NCBI GenBank assembly: GCA_038237625.1
Contig: JBBRYM010000002.1
Location: 62,001 to 126,000 of the forward strand
DNA length: 64,000 bases
Direction: 5' to 3'
Source of the DNA: JAWVFM01 sp038237625
GTDB taxonomy: Bacteria; Actinomycetota; Thermoleophilia; Solirubrobacterales; 70-9
Notes under the pieces: generated by a model
The model's input: only the letters and a program-made list of their open reading frames with translations
Told to the model about the DNA's origin: nothing
The model's database searches: none
Made by a program: the position numbers and the translations under genes
Part shown: positions 18,826 to 27,576 of the stretch, piece after piece
Position numbering within the stretch: position 1 is the first letter of the stretch
How the letters are laid out: each line of letters opens with the position of its first letter

Positions 18826-18895
18826 CCCCCAAGCCAAGTAGGGGTGGACGGGCGGTCCATAGTTTCGTCCACCCCTCTGTCCGCAGTCTTGGGGG
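18826..18895. repeat. Nested inverted repeats
   Basis: Outer arms CCCCCAAG (18826-18833) and CTTGGGGG (18888-18895) enclose inner 10-bp arms AGGGGTGGAC (18840-18849) and GTCCACCCCT (18867-18876) around a 17-nt spacer. All arms match perfectly. This suggests a dimer-binding operator or a recombination/transfer site. Confidence 0.8.
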
Positions 18896-18983
18896 TGCCG
18901 CCCAGGGCGAATAGGCTGCCTGCGTGCATTCCTCGACAGCCCCTTCATCTGGAACGCCAGGGCTCCTTGGTCGTCCCTAGGAC

Positions 18984-19724
18984 ATGGCTCGGTGCGATTC
19001 CCTCCTACTCGGTGAGCTAAGCAGCCTCCCCCCGAAGCCACCCGACACTGCTCCGGCACCGACGAAGAAGAACTGGAGCGAACTGGTTTCGAACGCCTTT
19101 GCCAGAGCCATCGCGGAGGAACTCCGCCAACGCGGACTTCCCGGGACGCGCCCCGCCCCGCCGGGCGTGGTTGGGGGACCATCGGGAGGCGCCGAGCGCC
19201 GAATGGCGGGCGGCCTCGGCGCGAAAAAGGTGGATGTCACCTGGGCGACCGAAGAGTCGGGTCTCCTGACTGCCATTTCCGTCAAGACCATCAACTTTGT
19301 TGATCGAACGACAGGGAACTTCCAGAAGAATCTGAACAACCGCCGCGGAGACATGTTGTTCGAGGCAACGACCCTCCATCGGCGCTTTCCCTATGCCGTG
19401 TTGGGGGGGTTCTTCATCCTCGACGCAGGAGCTGCCGCCGACTCCACAGCCCGTCGCCGATCCACCTTCGAAAACGCCCACTCTCGCCTTCGCTTGTTCA
19501 CTGGCCGCGACGACCCGGCTGGCCGCGACGAGCAATACGAGAGGCTCTCGGTCCTCCTGCTCGATGCCTCCGCGACCCCGATGACGTACCAGTGCTTCGC
19601 GGTCCCCGACACAGCAAAGAGCGTGCCGCTCCAATCGGTTTTTGACGAACTTATCGGCCTTGTCGCAGAGCGAAACCCCGACTTCTACGAGGACTCGGGC
19701 GGCGATCTCGTACGTGCGAGCTAA
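18984..19724 (+). CDS. Putative restriction endonuclease (PD-(D/E)xK-like)
   Basis: 246 aa, not assignable to a named enzyme. The central part reads KKVDVTWATEESGLLTAISVKT. Asp84 and Lys101 on successive predicted strands fit a PD-(D/E)xK core in which the usual Glu is Ser (SVK). NFQKNLNNRRGDMLFEATTLHRRFPYAVLGG would supply the following helix and substrate contacts. It converges with an N6-adenine methyltransferase gene whose stop lies only 16 bp away. Together they look like a type II restriction-modification pair, with the family assignment inferred from motif and context. Confidence 0.55.
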   Translation: MARCDSLLLGELSSLPPKPPDTAPAPTKKNWSELVSNAFARAIAEELRQRGLPGTRPAPPGVVGGPSGGAERRMAGGLGAKKVDVTWATEESGLLTAISVKTINFVDRTTGNFQKNLNNRRGDMLFEATTLHRRFPYAVLGGFFILDAGAAADSTARRRSTFENAHSRLRLFTGRDDPAGRDEQYERLSVLLLDASATPMTYQCFAVPDTAKSVPLQSVFDELIGLVAERNPDFYEDSGGDLVRAS

Positions 19725-19739
19725 CAGGCTGCCGGCGTT

Positions 19740-21494
19740 CTAACGCGGCGGCTTTCCTCGGGCGCGGCGGCGCCGACTCAACTGCTCCGCTCCGCTCCGG
19801 AGGCGCAGTATCTCGTCCCCGTTCAGGCCAAGACCCCGACGAAGCACGAGGCCGTCGACAAGGTCAAGCACTGCAGCGAGCTGACGGCGTCTGACCAGCC
19901 CGTCGACCTCCGCCAAGACATCCGACAACCCCGGCGCTGGTGGTGGCATGAGGAGGGCCTCTGCCTCGGTCGGTTCGAGCTTCAACACCCCGCCTCCGTA
20001 GCTGCGACCGACCAACTCTGCGGAAAGCAACGTCAGGCTGTTGTAGAAACCAACCGTCAGCGCGTCAGCAGCTATGTCATCGGATAGCCGCAAGCCGTGG
20101 ATTGTGTTTGTGTTGAGCACCCGAGCCTCGTTGACCGCGAGACGCGGATGCACGTTCGAGCAGTAGGTCAGTAGTACGTCAGGCGGGCCTCGTTTAGGAA
20201 TCGGCAGCGCCCACCACGGATCGCGGATGCGGCACTTGTAGCGGCCGTGAAGTCCGGCTCGGCGACCGCGACCGAGATGAATCTGGATGCTCTCGAGCGC
20301 CTCCTTCGAGGTGCTGGCATCCGCGACGAGCATGAGGCTGCGCTGGCCACTGCGGACGAGGTCGTGGTGATCCTCGGGGGACAGCCGGGCGCCGGCTATC
20401 TGAGCTGCCTTGCAGACAGCTGGCTTCAACAATTCCTGGTCGAAACTGGCAGCGCTCTCCTGCGACAACACGAAGAAGTCGTTGGCTCCAGTGACGATCC
20501 CGATGTCGACCGATGCAAAATCGCCAAGGACGCTGACGCGCTCGTCAGCAACAAGGTGCTCGTACAAGACCTGCGTTTCCGATGGCAGGAGCTGCGCCAA
20601 GAGCTTCCCGCGGCCGAGCGGGCGGTTGCCCTGCTTCGCGATGCTGGACGAGGCAAGGCCGGCGCGGACATCAATGACCGTATTGCAAGGCACCAAGCGC
20701 ACATCCGCCAGGCTGGAGGCACCGCGATCGTCCGCGAAGAGCAGGACAACATCTTCGAGCGCACCCGGAAATACACGCTCCTCGAATACCGCAATCGAGA
20801 TTTGGCCGAAGGCTCGGCGAAGGAACTCCACGACTTCCCCGGCGTATTGGGCATGCAGCAGCTCCGCGGGAAGAACCTGCGCCAACCGCCCGCCCGGAGC
20901 GACAAAAGACGTGGCGTGAACGACGAAAGTTGCCCACGACGAGGCGAGCCGCGTTAGCTTTACACCGGCCGCCGCCGCAAGCTCGCGCGCTCTCACTGCC
21001 GACCCTTTGAACCCCTGATATCGGATGTAGGGCGGGTTTCCGACGACTGCCTGAAACAGCGGGAGCTCGCTCGGCTCAACGGTAAAGAAGTCCCGATCGA
21101 GCAGATGCTCCGAGCGAAGTCCCAGATCGGGGGCCTCTTGGGCAGCCGCGTGCGCATCCTCGTCGAGGTCGACACCAAACAGCTGGTCGGGAAGGGTCGC
21201 CTCGTGCGCGCCGAGTTCGCGGAGGCGCTTATGCGCCCCGGCGAGAAAGACTAGGCCGCCAAAGCTGGGGTCGAGAACGCGGTCGGTCGGCGAGCGAACC
21301 GCCCATTCAGTAAGGACCTCGGCCATGGCCGGCGGCGTATAAAACGCCCCGAGCTCCTTTTGTCGGGCTGCTGTTGCAAGATCCACGGGACCTCCGAATC
21401 TACGCGCGATTCCGGACAGAGGTAGGGCCAGCTGCGAGGCGCTTAGGCGCCCGTCCTCGCTCGTCATGTCCCCCTTTGGCCGCCTCACGTGCAT
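19740..21494 (-). CDS. N6-adenine DNA methyltransferase (Eco57I-like class)
   Basis: 584 aa. LGAFYTPPAMAEVLTEWAV (residues 48-66) is the pre-motif region. LDPSFGG (74-80) is motif I in slightly degenerate form (usual: DPSCGSG). VVGNPPYIRYQ (150-160) contains the catalytic NPPY of gamma-type m6A methyltransferases. A long C-terminal target-recognition region follows. The start ATG at 21494 has AGAGGGG five to eleven bases upstream; an alternative ATG is at 21467. It converges with the putative restriction gene and is divergent from the helicase gene. It could also be a BREX- or DISARM-like modification enzyme, but no partners of those systems are present. Confidence 0.8.
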   Translation of the reverse strand: MHVRRPKGDMTSEDGRLSASQLALPLSGIARRFGGPVDLATAARQKELGAFYTPPAMAEVLTEWAVRSPTDRVLDPSFGGLVFLAGAHKRLRELGAHEATLPDQLFGVDLDEDAHAAAQEAPDLGLRSEHLLDRDFFTVEPSELPLFQAVVGNPPYIRYQGFKGSAVRARELAAAAGVKLTRLASSWATFVVHATSFVAPGGRLAQVLPAELLHAQYAGEVVEFLRRAFGQISIAVFEERVFPGALEDVVLLFADDRGASSLADVRLVPCNTVIDVRAGLASSSIAKQGNRPLGRGKLLAQLLPSETQVLYEHLVADERVSVLGDFASVDIGIVTGANDFFVLSQESAASFDQELLKPAVCKAAQIAGARLSPEDHHDLVRSGQRSLMLVADASTSKEALESIQIHLGRGRRAGLHGRYKCRIRDPWWALPIPKRGPPDVLLTYCSNVHPRLAVNEARVLNTNTIHGLRLSDDIAADALTVGFYNSLTLLSAELVGRSYGGGVLKLEPTEAEALLMPPPAPGLSDVLAEVDGLVRRRQLAAVLDLVDGLVLRRGLGLNGDEILRLRSGAEQLSRRRRARGKPPR

Positions 21495-21728
21495 TCCAAC
21501 CCCTCTAACCCGACGCCTGCCCCTGCCTGCCGAAATGAGGCACGCTTGCTGAGCTCTCGTTGGCTGCGCCTTGAGAGCGCTGTGTGGTCTACGCCACGCC
21601 TGGTAGTGCTTAGGAGAGGACCGGCGCTCTTCATGGGTTGTGGCCCGGTGCGCCCCACGCCCGACGCTCGGCCACTAAGGTCGAGTTCTCGTGGGTAGAG
21701 GGCACCGAAGGCACCTAGGGAGAGCTGA

Positions 21729-24700
21729 ATGCGGCACCTGACGCTACGCGTCGCCTGGCACGACCGTGCGTGGGACGGGGCGGTGTGCGACCACCCGTCG
21801 GACAACGCATTCTGTCTCGCTCTCGACCGCGTTCGCGAGGCGCGCGACGACGCCTACGAGGACGGGATCGCCGGGCGCGACTGGGCGGACCTCAACGGAA
21901 CCGGATTGCCTCCCTGCCGCGCGGAGGCCGGCGCCTTCATGAACAAGCGCGAGTGGACGCGCATCATCCAGCACCCGTACCAGGAGATAAAGAAGGCGCA
22001 GGAAACGCACGGCCATCTACTTCCAACGCCCGTCAAGGTGCCACCGTACGCAACATTTTCGATCCCCTTCGAGTGGATGACGATTCGCAACCAGGAGGAG
22101 ATCGCTGGGCGCCTGCCACACCAGCTCCCCGAGGATCGTGAGGCGCCGTTTCACACCAACTGGGTCTTCGGGCGGCGGCGGCAAGAGGCACTCCTGGAGA
22201 CGTTCTTCGATGGCTTGACACCGAGCGAGTCCCTCGTCTTCTTTTACACGAAGGAAGGGCAGCCGATCAACGACTCCATCAATCGGCTCGTGATCGGCGT
22301 GGGACGGCTCACCAAAGTGGGCGCTCTGCTGGAGCACGACGCGACGGGCTCGACGGCCAGCTACCCGATGTGGGACCGGCTCGTCCATCACTCGATCCGA
22401 CAGGATGGTTCGGACGGCTTCCTTCTCCCGTACCACGCGTACCTCGCCTCAACCGGCGACCCTGAGGAGGACGCACTCCGGCGCGAACTGCTGCAAGAGA
22501 TCGCGGTGGTCCCCGAACCGGGGCACACGCAAGTGTTCTCGTACTTCTCGCAGCACGCGTCGCCCGACGTCGCGCTCTCAACACTCGTCCGCTGTCTCGA
22601 TGCGGTGCGACGCATCCGCCAGCACGGAATCGCAGAGGGGCCGTGGGATCTCCGAGAGGAGTGGCTCAACGAACAGATCGCGCGGACCTGGGTCGACCGA
22701 GGTGCATTCCCCGGTCTGGGCGCAGCGCTCGAAGCGCTCGGGATGCGCCTCGGAACTGCGCTCGCTCTGGAGCTGATTGCGAGCGGCGAGGTCGCCTCCG
22801 ACGCAGACCCCTGGCCGCTAGTGGACGCAATACTCAGGGGGGAGAAAGAACCGCCGCAACGCGTCTACACGGCCGACGTCGAGGCGGTTCGGGCGACGTG
22901 GGCGAAACTGACGCCTGAGCGCCGTGCGCTCCTCGAACTTCTGTCGCGGTTTGCGCTGGCACCTGCTCAGGCGAGGCGCTGGTTCGAGCCGGCGCGTCGC
23001 AATGCGGCGACGACGGAGAAGGTGAACGACAGGGACATCCTTGAGAACCCGTACCGGATCTCGGAGGTCGACCAGGGGATCATCGGCGACCCGGCGGTGC
23101 CCGTCGGATCCATCGACCGCGGGTTACTCCCGGACTCAGCGGTCGCGGCAAAGTGCCCGGTCCCCGAGCAGTCGCTCATCGAGTCCACGAGCGATCGACG
23201 CCGCGTCCGCGGTGCGGTGGTGAGCATCCTCCGACGCGCATCGGAGGACGGCGACAGCCTGCTCAGCACCGTCGAGGCGCTGACGCGGTTAGAGCGGCTC
23301 GACCTCGCTCGGCCGTGCGTCGTGCCGCTCGATTGGTTCATGGGGAACGCGGAGTTCCTCGGCGCGATGGTCAAGCAGATCGAGGTCGAGGTGCCAACGC
23401 CGGAGGAAGGCGGGACGCAGGAGCTCTCGGCGCTCCAGCTCGCAACGCACATGGATACCGAGACGCGGCTCGGGCGGATGCTGTTGAAACGCGCCGAAAA
23501 GGAACTCCCCTCCGTCGGCCGGCCGTGGCGCAACCTTCTCATAGAGGCGATCCGCAAGACCGGCGCCGAGGTGAACCTCGACAACCCGCGCCACGTCGAC
23601 GCCCTCGCTGAGCAGGAGGAAGCGCTGGAGCGGATCACGACCCACCGGCTCGGCATCCTCGTGGGGCGTGCCGGCACGGGCAAGACATCGGTCCTCGGCG
23701 CTCTAGTTCGGTGCAAAGAGATTGCCCAGGACGGAGTTCTTCTCCTTGCTCCAACCGGAAAGGCGCGCGTCCGACTCCAGCGCGCAACCGACCACGAGGC
23801 GAGCACGATCGCCCAGTTCCTGTATCGCCTTAGCCGCTATGACGGCGCCCGTCAGCGGCCCCTGTTCACAGGAACGGAGACCCATCGGCATGAGAAGACC
23901 GTCGTCATCGACGAGTGCTCGATGCTCACTATGGACGACCTGTACGCGGTCCTACGGGCACTCGACCTCGGCCATGTTGAACGCCTGATCCTCGTCGGCG
24001 ATCCCAACCAGCTCCCGCCGATCGGTGTTGGACGCCCATTCGCAGACCTGGTTGGCGTTCTCGATGAGCCCTCCGACGAGGGCGAGCGCACCGCGAAAGA
24101 GGTTCGCGCCCGCCTTACCGTCGAGGTACGGACCAGCCTCGGAGCGCCCTCCGATGCGCTGCGTCTCGCTGCGTGGTTTACGAATGAGCCGCAGCCGAAG
24201 GATGCTGACCGCGTTCTTAGCGATCTGGAGCTGAACGAGGACTTCAACGACTTGGAGATCGTTACGTGGACAACGCCCGAAGAGTTGCGCCTCATCATCG
24301 GCGAACAGCTCCAGAAACAGCTTGGCCTCTCATCGCCGACCGACGTCGCCGGCTTCGACCGCGCGCTCGGGCTGACGGAGGAGGGCTGGATTCCCTTCGA
24401 CAACCCCGACGGGGCGGAGGGTCTCCAGATCCTCTCCCCGGTACGGATGCACCCCCATGGCGTCCACGACTTGAACCGCTGGCTCCAGCGGGCGTTCCGG
24501 CCGCGCAAGGCGTGGGTACAGACGATGGGCGACGAGCAGATTGGGCCGAAGGACAAGATCATCCAGCTTCGAAATCAGAAGCGGAATGGCTGGAGCCCGC
24601 AGGGCGGTTCGCAGGAGGAGTACCTCGCCAACGGCGAAATCGGCACCGTCGCTCGATACAAGCCGAAGGGCGGCTGGTTCGATGTCGCATTCGCGGGCCG

Positions 24701-25406
24701 TCCCGGACTGACCTTCGGATACAAGGCCGCCAACTTCAGCGAGGATGGCGGACCGCTAGAACTCGCATACGCGCTGACGGTCCACAAGTCGCAGGGCAGC
24801 GACTTCGGCATCGTGTTCTTCATCCTCCCCAAGACGCGCCTTCTCTCGCGCGAGTTGCTCTACACCGCGCTCACGCGCTCAAAGGAGAAGCTCGTGCTCC
24901 TCATCGAGGGAAGCGACCCGTCGGGGCTGTATGAACTTACGTTGCCCTCTCGGTCCGAGACGGCGCGCCGGAACACAAACCTCTTTCGCTCCGTCGTTCG
25001 TGAAGAGGCCGACCAGGCGCCCTACGCAGAGCATCTCATCCATCGCGTGTCCGACGGCCGGATGGTTCGGAGCAAGTCGGAACTGGCGATCGCGATCGAG
25101 TTGCAGCGCCTCGGCATGTGGGATCGCTGCTACTACGAGCGACGCCTCGACGGGACAGTTGCTCCCGGCCGCCTCCGCCCTGACTTCACATTCATCGACG
25201 CCGGCGGCGATCCGATCGTCTGGGAGCACCTGGGGATGCTCGACAAGGAGAGCTATCGGAAGTCGTGGAATTGGAAATTGGATTGGTATGGGCAGAACGG
25301 CTACAGGTTGGGCGAGAACCTCTTCACGACCGAGGATGACCCGTCCGGGGGCCTCGATCAAACGGAGCTGACGAAGGTAGCCAAGGAGATCGACGCACTC
25401 CTTTGA
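21729..25406 (+). CDS. Large RecD-like SF1 helicase with C-terminal PD-(D/E)xK-like nuclease
   Basis: 1225 aa. The N-terminus (RHLTLRVAWHDRAWDGAVC) and the next ~550 residues form an uncharacterised region. The helicase core carries Walker A GRAGTGKTS (~645-653), Walker B VVIDECSM (~724-731), LVGDPNQLPPIG (~754) and the UvrD_C-type motif ALTVHKSQGSDF (~1015), followed by LLYTALTRSKEKL. The last ~110 residues look like a nuclease: SKSELAIAIELQRLG, RLRPDFTF with Asp, WEHLGM with Glu, and YRKSWNWKLDWY. AGGGAG lies 5-10 nt before the ATG. Helicase-nuclease proteins of this build occur in defence islands. The activity is inferred, and it may act alone or with the adjacent methyltransferase. Confidence 0.85.
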   Translation: MRHLTLRVAWHDRAWDGAVCDHPSDNAFCLALDRVREARDDAYEDGIAGRDWADLNGTGLPPCRAEAGAFMNKREWTRIIQHPYQEIKKAQETHGHLLPTPVKVPPYATFSIPFEWMTIRNQEEIAGRLPHQLPEDREAPFHTNWVFGRRRQEALLETFFDGLTPSESLVFFYTKEGQPINDSINRLVIGVGRLTKVGALLEHDATGSTASYPMWDRLVHHSIRQDGSDGFLLPYHAYLASTGDPEEDALRRELLQEIAVVPEPGHTQVFSYFSQHASPDVALSTLVRCLDAVRRIRQHGIAEGPWDLREEWLNEQIARTWVDRGAFPGLGAALEALGMRLGTALALELIASGEVASDADPWPLVDAILRGEKEPPQRVYTADVEAVRATWAKLTPERRALLELLSRFALAPAQARRWFEPARRNAATTEKVNDRDILENPYRISEVDQGIIGDPAVPVGSIDRGLLPDSAVAAKCPVPEQSLIESTSDRRRVRGAVVSILRRASEDGDSLLSTVEALTRLERLDLARPCVVPLDWFMGNAEFLGAMVKQIEVEVPTPEEGGTQELSALQLATHMDTETRLGRMLLKRAEKELPSVGRPWRNLLIEAIRKTGAEVNLDNPRHVDALAEQEEALERITTHRLGILVGRAGTGKTSVLGALVRCKEIAQDGVLLLAPTGKARVRLQRATDHEASTIAQFLYRLSRYDGARQRPLFTGTETHRHEKTVVIDECSMLTMDDLYAVLRALDLGHVERLILVGDPNQLPPIGVGRPFADLVGVLDEPSDEGERTAKEVRARLTVEVRTSLGAPSDALRLAAWFTNEPQPKDADRVLSDLELNEDFNDLEIVTWTTPEELRLIIGEQLQKQLGLSSPTDVAGFDRALGLTEEGWIPFDNPDGAEGLQILSPVRMHPHGVHDLNRWLQRAFRPRKAWVQTMGDEQIGPKDKIIQLRNQKRNGWSPQGGSQEEYLANGEIGTVARYKPKGGWFDVAFAGRPGLTFGYKAANFSEDGGPLELAYALTVHKSQGSDFGIVFFILPKTRLLSRELLYTALTRSKEKLVLLIEGSDPSGLYELTLPSRSETARRNTNLFRSVVREEADQAPYAEHLIHRVSDGRMVRSKSELAIAIELQRLGMWDRCYYERRLDGTVAPGRLRPDFTFIDAGGDPIVWEHLGMLDKESYRKSWNWKLDWYGQNGYRLGENLFTTEDDPSGGLDQTELTKVAKEIDALL

Positions 25407-25439
25407 GTCTCAGTGACTCTGGCCACGGGGCGAGTGCAG

Positions 25440-25904
25440 TTATGCGCCGGAGAGCGGAAGCTCGCGAACAGACCGTCGAGGCTTCGCGCGAAAGACCCAC
25501 GCGCGCGGCTGCCACACCTCCGCGGCGACTTCGGCGATGATGAGCAGCGGCTTGTCCGTCGGGTAGTTGGATCGGCGAGCGATCCGGTACAGCGAGCGCC
25601 GATCGATGGGACTCGGTGGCGCATTGAGCGTCAGGTGGACGTGCCATTCCCCGACGTAATCATCGGTTCCGTCAGTCGCTCTGCACACGCCATCCAGCCA
25701 TCGCTGCAGGAACGCGCTATCGCGCGAGAAGTAGCGAGGCCGGTGGATCGCACTTGGCCCCGGTGGACTGGCTCTGGTCACCGTTATCACCTCCCCCGTC
25801 GCGCGACCGACAAGGACTCCCCCCGTCTCACGGTCCGGTTTGGCTCGGATGTGAGCGGCCATCGCGGCGTGAACCCCGCTGCCCAGCACCACGCGTTCAG
25901 ACAC
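25440..25904 (-). CDS. JAB/JAMM (Mov34-fold) isopeptidase, Cap3-like
   Basis: 154 aa if started at GTG 25904; the longer open frame upstream is a shadow of the E2-E1 gene. The JAMM metalloprotease set is complete: Glu26 in RETGGVLVG, then His88-x-His90, seven residues, Ser98-x-x-Asp101 (HVHLTLNAPPSPID). Such enzymes remove ubiquitin-like modifiers or, as Cap3 in type II CBASS, deconjugate the cyclase from targets. The start overlaps the E2-E1 stop by 8 nt, making it the third gene of MBL / E2-E1 / JAB. It converges with the helicase gene, whose stop is 33 bp away. Confidence 0.85.
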   Translation of the reverse strand: MSERVVLGSGVHAAMAAHIRAKPDRETGGVLVGRATGEVITVTRASPPGPSAIHRPRYFSRDSAFLQRWLDGVCRATDGTDDYVGEWHVHLTLNAPPSPIDRRSLYRIARRSNYPTDKPLLIIAEVAAEVWQPRAWVFRAKPRRSVRELPLSGA

Positions 25905-27576
25905 CGCCGCACACCGGGCAGTCAGGCACTGGATGAAATGTGGCCGTCTGCAGAACGCCAACCCGCCCGAGCCGGTCGTCGTCGCCGGCGATCGGGTGAT
26001 CGATCCACAGCCAATGGTTGACGTCGGAGTCTCCACCGCCAAGCAGGTCGAGGACACGTCGGGCGGCGAGCAGGGCGGCGTGCTGACCCGACAGACCGCT
26101 CCCTGGACGGGCCGGCGCTGCGCATCCGGAGTCGAACACCTCTTGCCGCCCGTCCGCCGGCACTTCGATCCAGTCCGGATGTCCCTGAGCACGGTGTTCA
26201 GAAAGGCATTCCATGCACGCGTCCTGGCCCCACCGCACCATCATCAGACGGGTCGCTGCCCCACCGTGGAGGGTTCTGGCAATGACGATCGGCGGGCGAC
26301 GAGGGTGAGCAGCTGCCGCCTCGCACAGATAGGTCTCCCGCCGATCGTTACCTATGGCCCCAAGAAGCACATCAGCCCGTCCGATGACGGCATCGAGGAC
26401 CCCAGGATCGGTCAGATCGGCGGTGTGAACCATGGTCGACAGCCAAGGATTGATGCGAGCCAGTGCGCTGTCGAGGGCCTCTGCCTTCCGCTGGCCCACG
26501 GTGAGTAGGTCGAGGGCGTGACGGATGATGTTGCCAGCCGCCAAGCGATCTGCGTCCAGCAGCTCCAGCTCGCCGACACCTTCCCGGACGAGCGCCTCGG
26601 CGGCGTGTGAGCCGATGTGCCCCGCGCCGAAGACGGCGACGCGCCGGCGTGAGAGATTCTCGACGTCTCGGATGTCTTCGAGCCGGCGGAAGAGCTCCTC
26701 ATGCGAGAGTTCATAGACCGCCGGGGCACGAACCGGCCAGCTGGTTACGACAGGCTCCCGTCGTTTCGAGCTCGCGCGCACCCCGCAGTCGAGAAGCAAC
26801 AGTCGCTCGCGACCCAATGCACGGTCCGAGAAGACAAGACCGATCAACTCACGCGGCCGAGGTCGACGCTTCAGGTCGTAGGTGTGGTCGTCCCCCCTGA
26901 GAACGGCCCGGACGTCGCGCAAGTCCCGCATCGGCGGAGGTTCCGCTGACAGCCGGTACCAGCGCCCGAGATGCCGCGTCGGCTTCGAAGCGCCCGGCTT
27001 GATGTTTCCGAGAATGCCGTGCCCGACCTGCTTCCCTCCAACCGAGTGCAGCGCGGCGATGTCGTGACCAGCGAGCTCGTCGACGCTGAACCTCCCGGAT
27101 TGACCAACGAACGCCGCGAGGGCGCCCGGCGCATAGAACACGGCGGGCGAGCTGTAGCCGTAGTACTCAGGAAGCTCGTAGAGCGGCAGCTCGTTGGGCC
27201 AGTGCCCGCGCAGGTAGCCACCGAGCCAGCGGCGTAGCGCCGAGCGGATCGCGCTCGGCGGGGCGTCCGTGGTCCAGGCGTCATCGCGGAACAGACATGG
27301 CACGCCCGCGAGGTAGTGTCGGGAGCGCTTGAGCTTTGGCTCGGGCTCGACGAACCGCACTACCGGCGGCTCGTAGGGGAAGCTGGCCCCGTACGTGATT
27401 TCGAGGGTGAATTCGTGGTGTTCGGACTTGCCGCCCCGTGGGCGGTGGTCGTGCGCCACGGTTCCGGTGAACCGCACTTCATGTGGGTTGGGACGTTGCT
27501 CCGCGAAGCCGCGTGAGCCCCAGTAGCCGGCGTGAATGCGGTAGTGCTCAGGGAAGCGGTCGGGCCACGGTTTCAC
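25897..27576 (-). CDS. E2-E1 fusion of a bacterial ubiquitin-like conjugation system, Cap2-like
   Basis: 559 aa combining two activities. Residues 1-150 form an E2 fold (FPYEPPVVRF, then HYLAGVPCLFRDDAW with candidate catalytic Cys94). Residues ~310-559 form a ThiF/E1 adenylation domain with ATP loop VAVFGAGHIGSHAAE (314-328), LLDADRLAAGNIIRH (adenylation Asp/Asn/Arg), a probable catalytic Cys485 in DSGCAAPARPG, and two CxxC pairs (454/457 and 553/556) forming a zinc site. Order and length match CBASS Cap2. The start overlaps the MBL stop (ATGA). No ubiquitin-like protein gene fits between the overlapping genes, so the conjugated protein must be an operon member or encoded elsewhere. Confidence 0.88.
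   Translation of the reverse strand: MKPWPDRFPEHYRIHAGYWGSRGFAEQRPNPHEVRFTGTVAHDHRPRGGKSEHHEFTLEITYGASFPYEPPVVRFVEPEPKLKRSRHYLAGVPCLFRDDAWTTDAPPSAIRSALRRWLGGYLRGHWPNELPLYELPEYYGYSSPAVFYAPGALAAFVGQSGRFSVDELAGHDIAALHSVGGKQVGHGILGNIKPGASKPTRHLGRWYRLSAEPPPMRDLRDVRAVLRGDDHTYDLKRRPRPRELIGLVFSDRALGRERLLLLDCGVRASSKRREPVVTSWPVRAPAVYELSHEELFRRLEDIRDVENLSRRRVAVFGAGHIGSHAAEALVREGVGELELLDADRLAAGNIIRHALDLLTVGQRKAEALDSALARINPWLSTMVHTADLTDPGVLDAVIGRADVLLGAIGNDRRETYLCEAAAAHPRRPPIVIARTLHGGAATRLMMVRWGQDACMECLSEHRAQGHPDWIEVPADGRQEVFDSGCAAPARPGSGLSGQHAALLAARRVLDLLGGGDSDVNHWLWIDHPIAGDDDRLGRVGVLQTATFHPVPDCPVCGGV

Larger units (their letters stand above)
18650..18983. other. 334-bp divergent control region between integrase and restriction gene
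   Basis: Contains no supported gene. It is C-rich near the integrase start and holds three inverted repeats (listed separately). As the shared upstream region of two divergent genes it should contain both promoters, but no clear -35/-10 pair stands out. Confidence 0.6.

Noticed and set aside
19740..25406. BREX or DISARM system
   Set aside because: A methyltransferase and helicase alone are present; no PglZ, BrxC, DrmA/B or similar partners are seen.
25905..26192. N-terminal extension of the JAB protein
   Set aside because: It lies entirely within the E2-E1 gene in another frame; GTG 25904 gives a normal JAMM-length protein.
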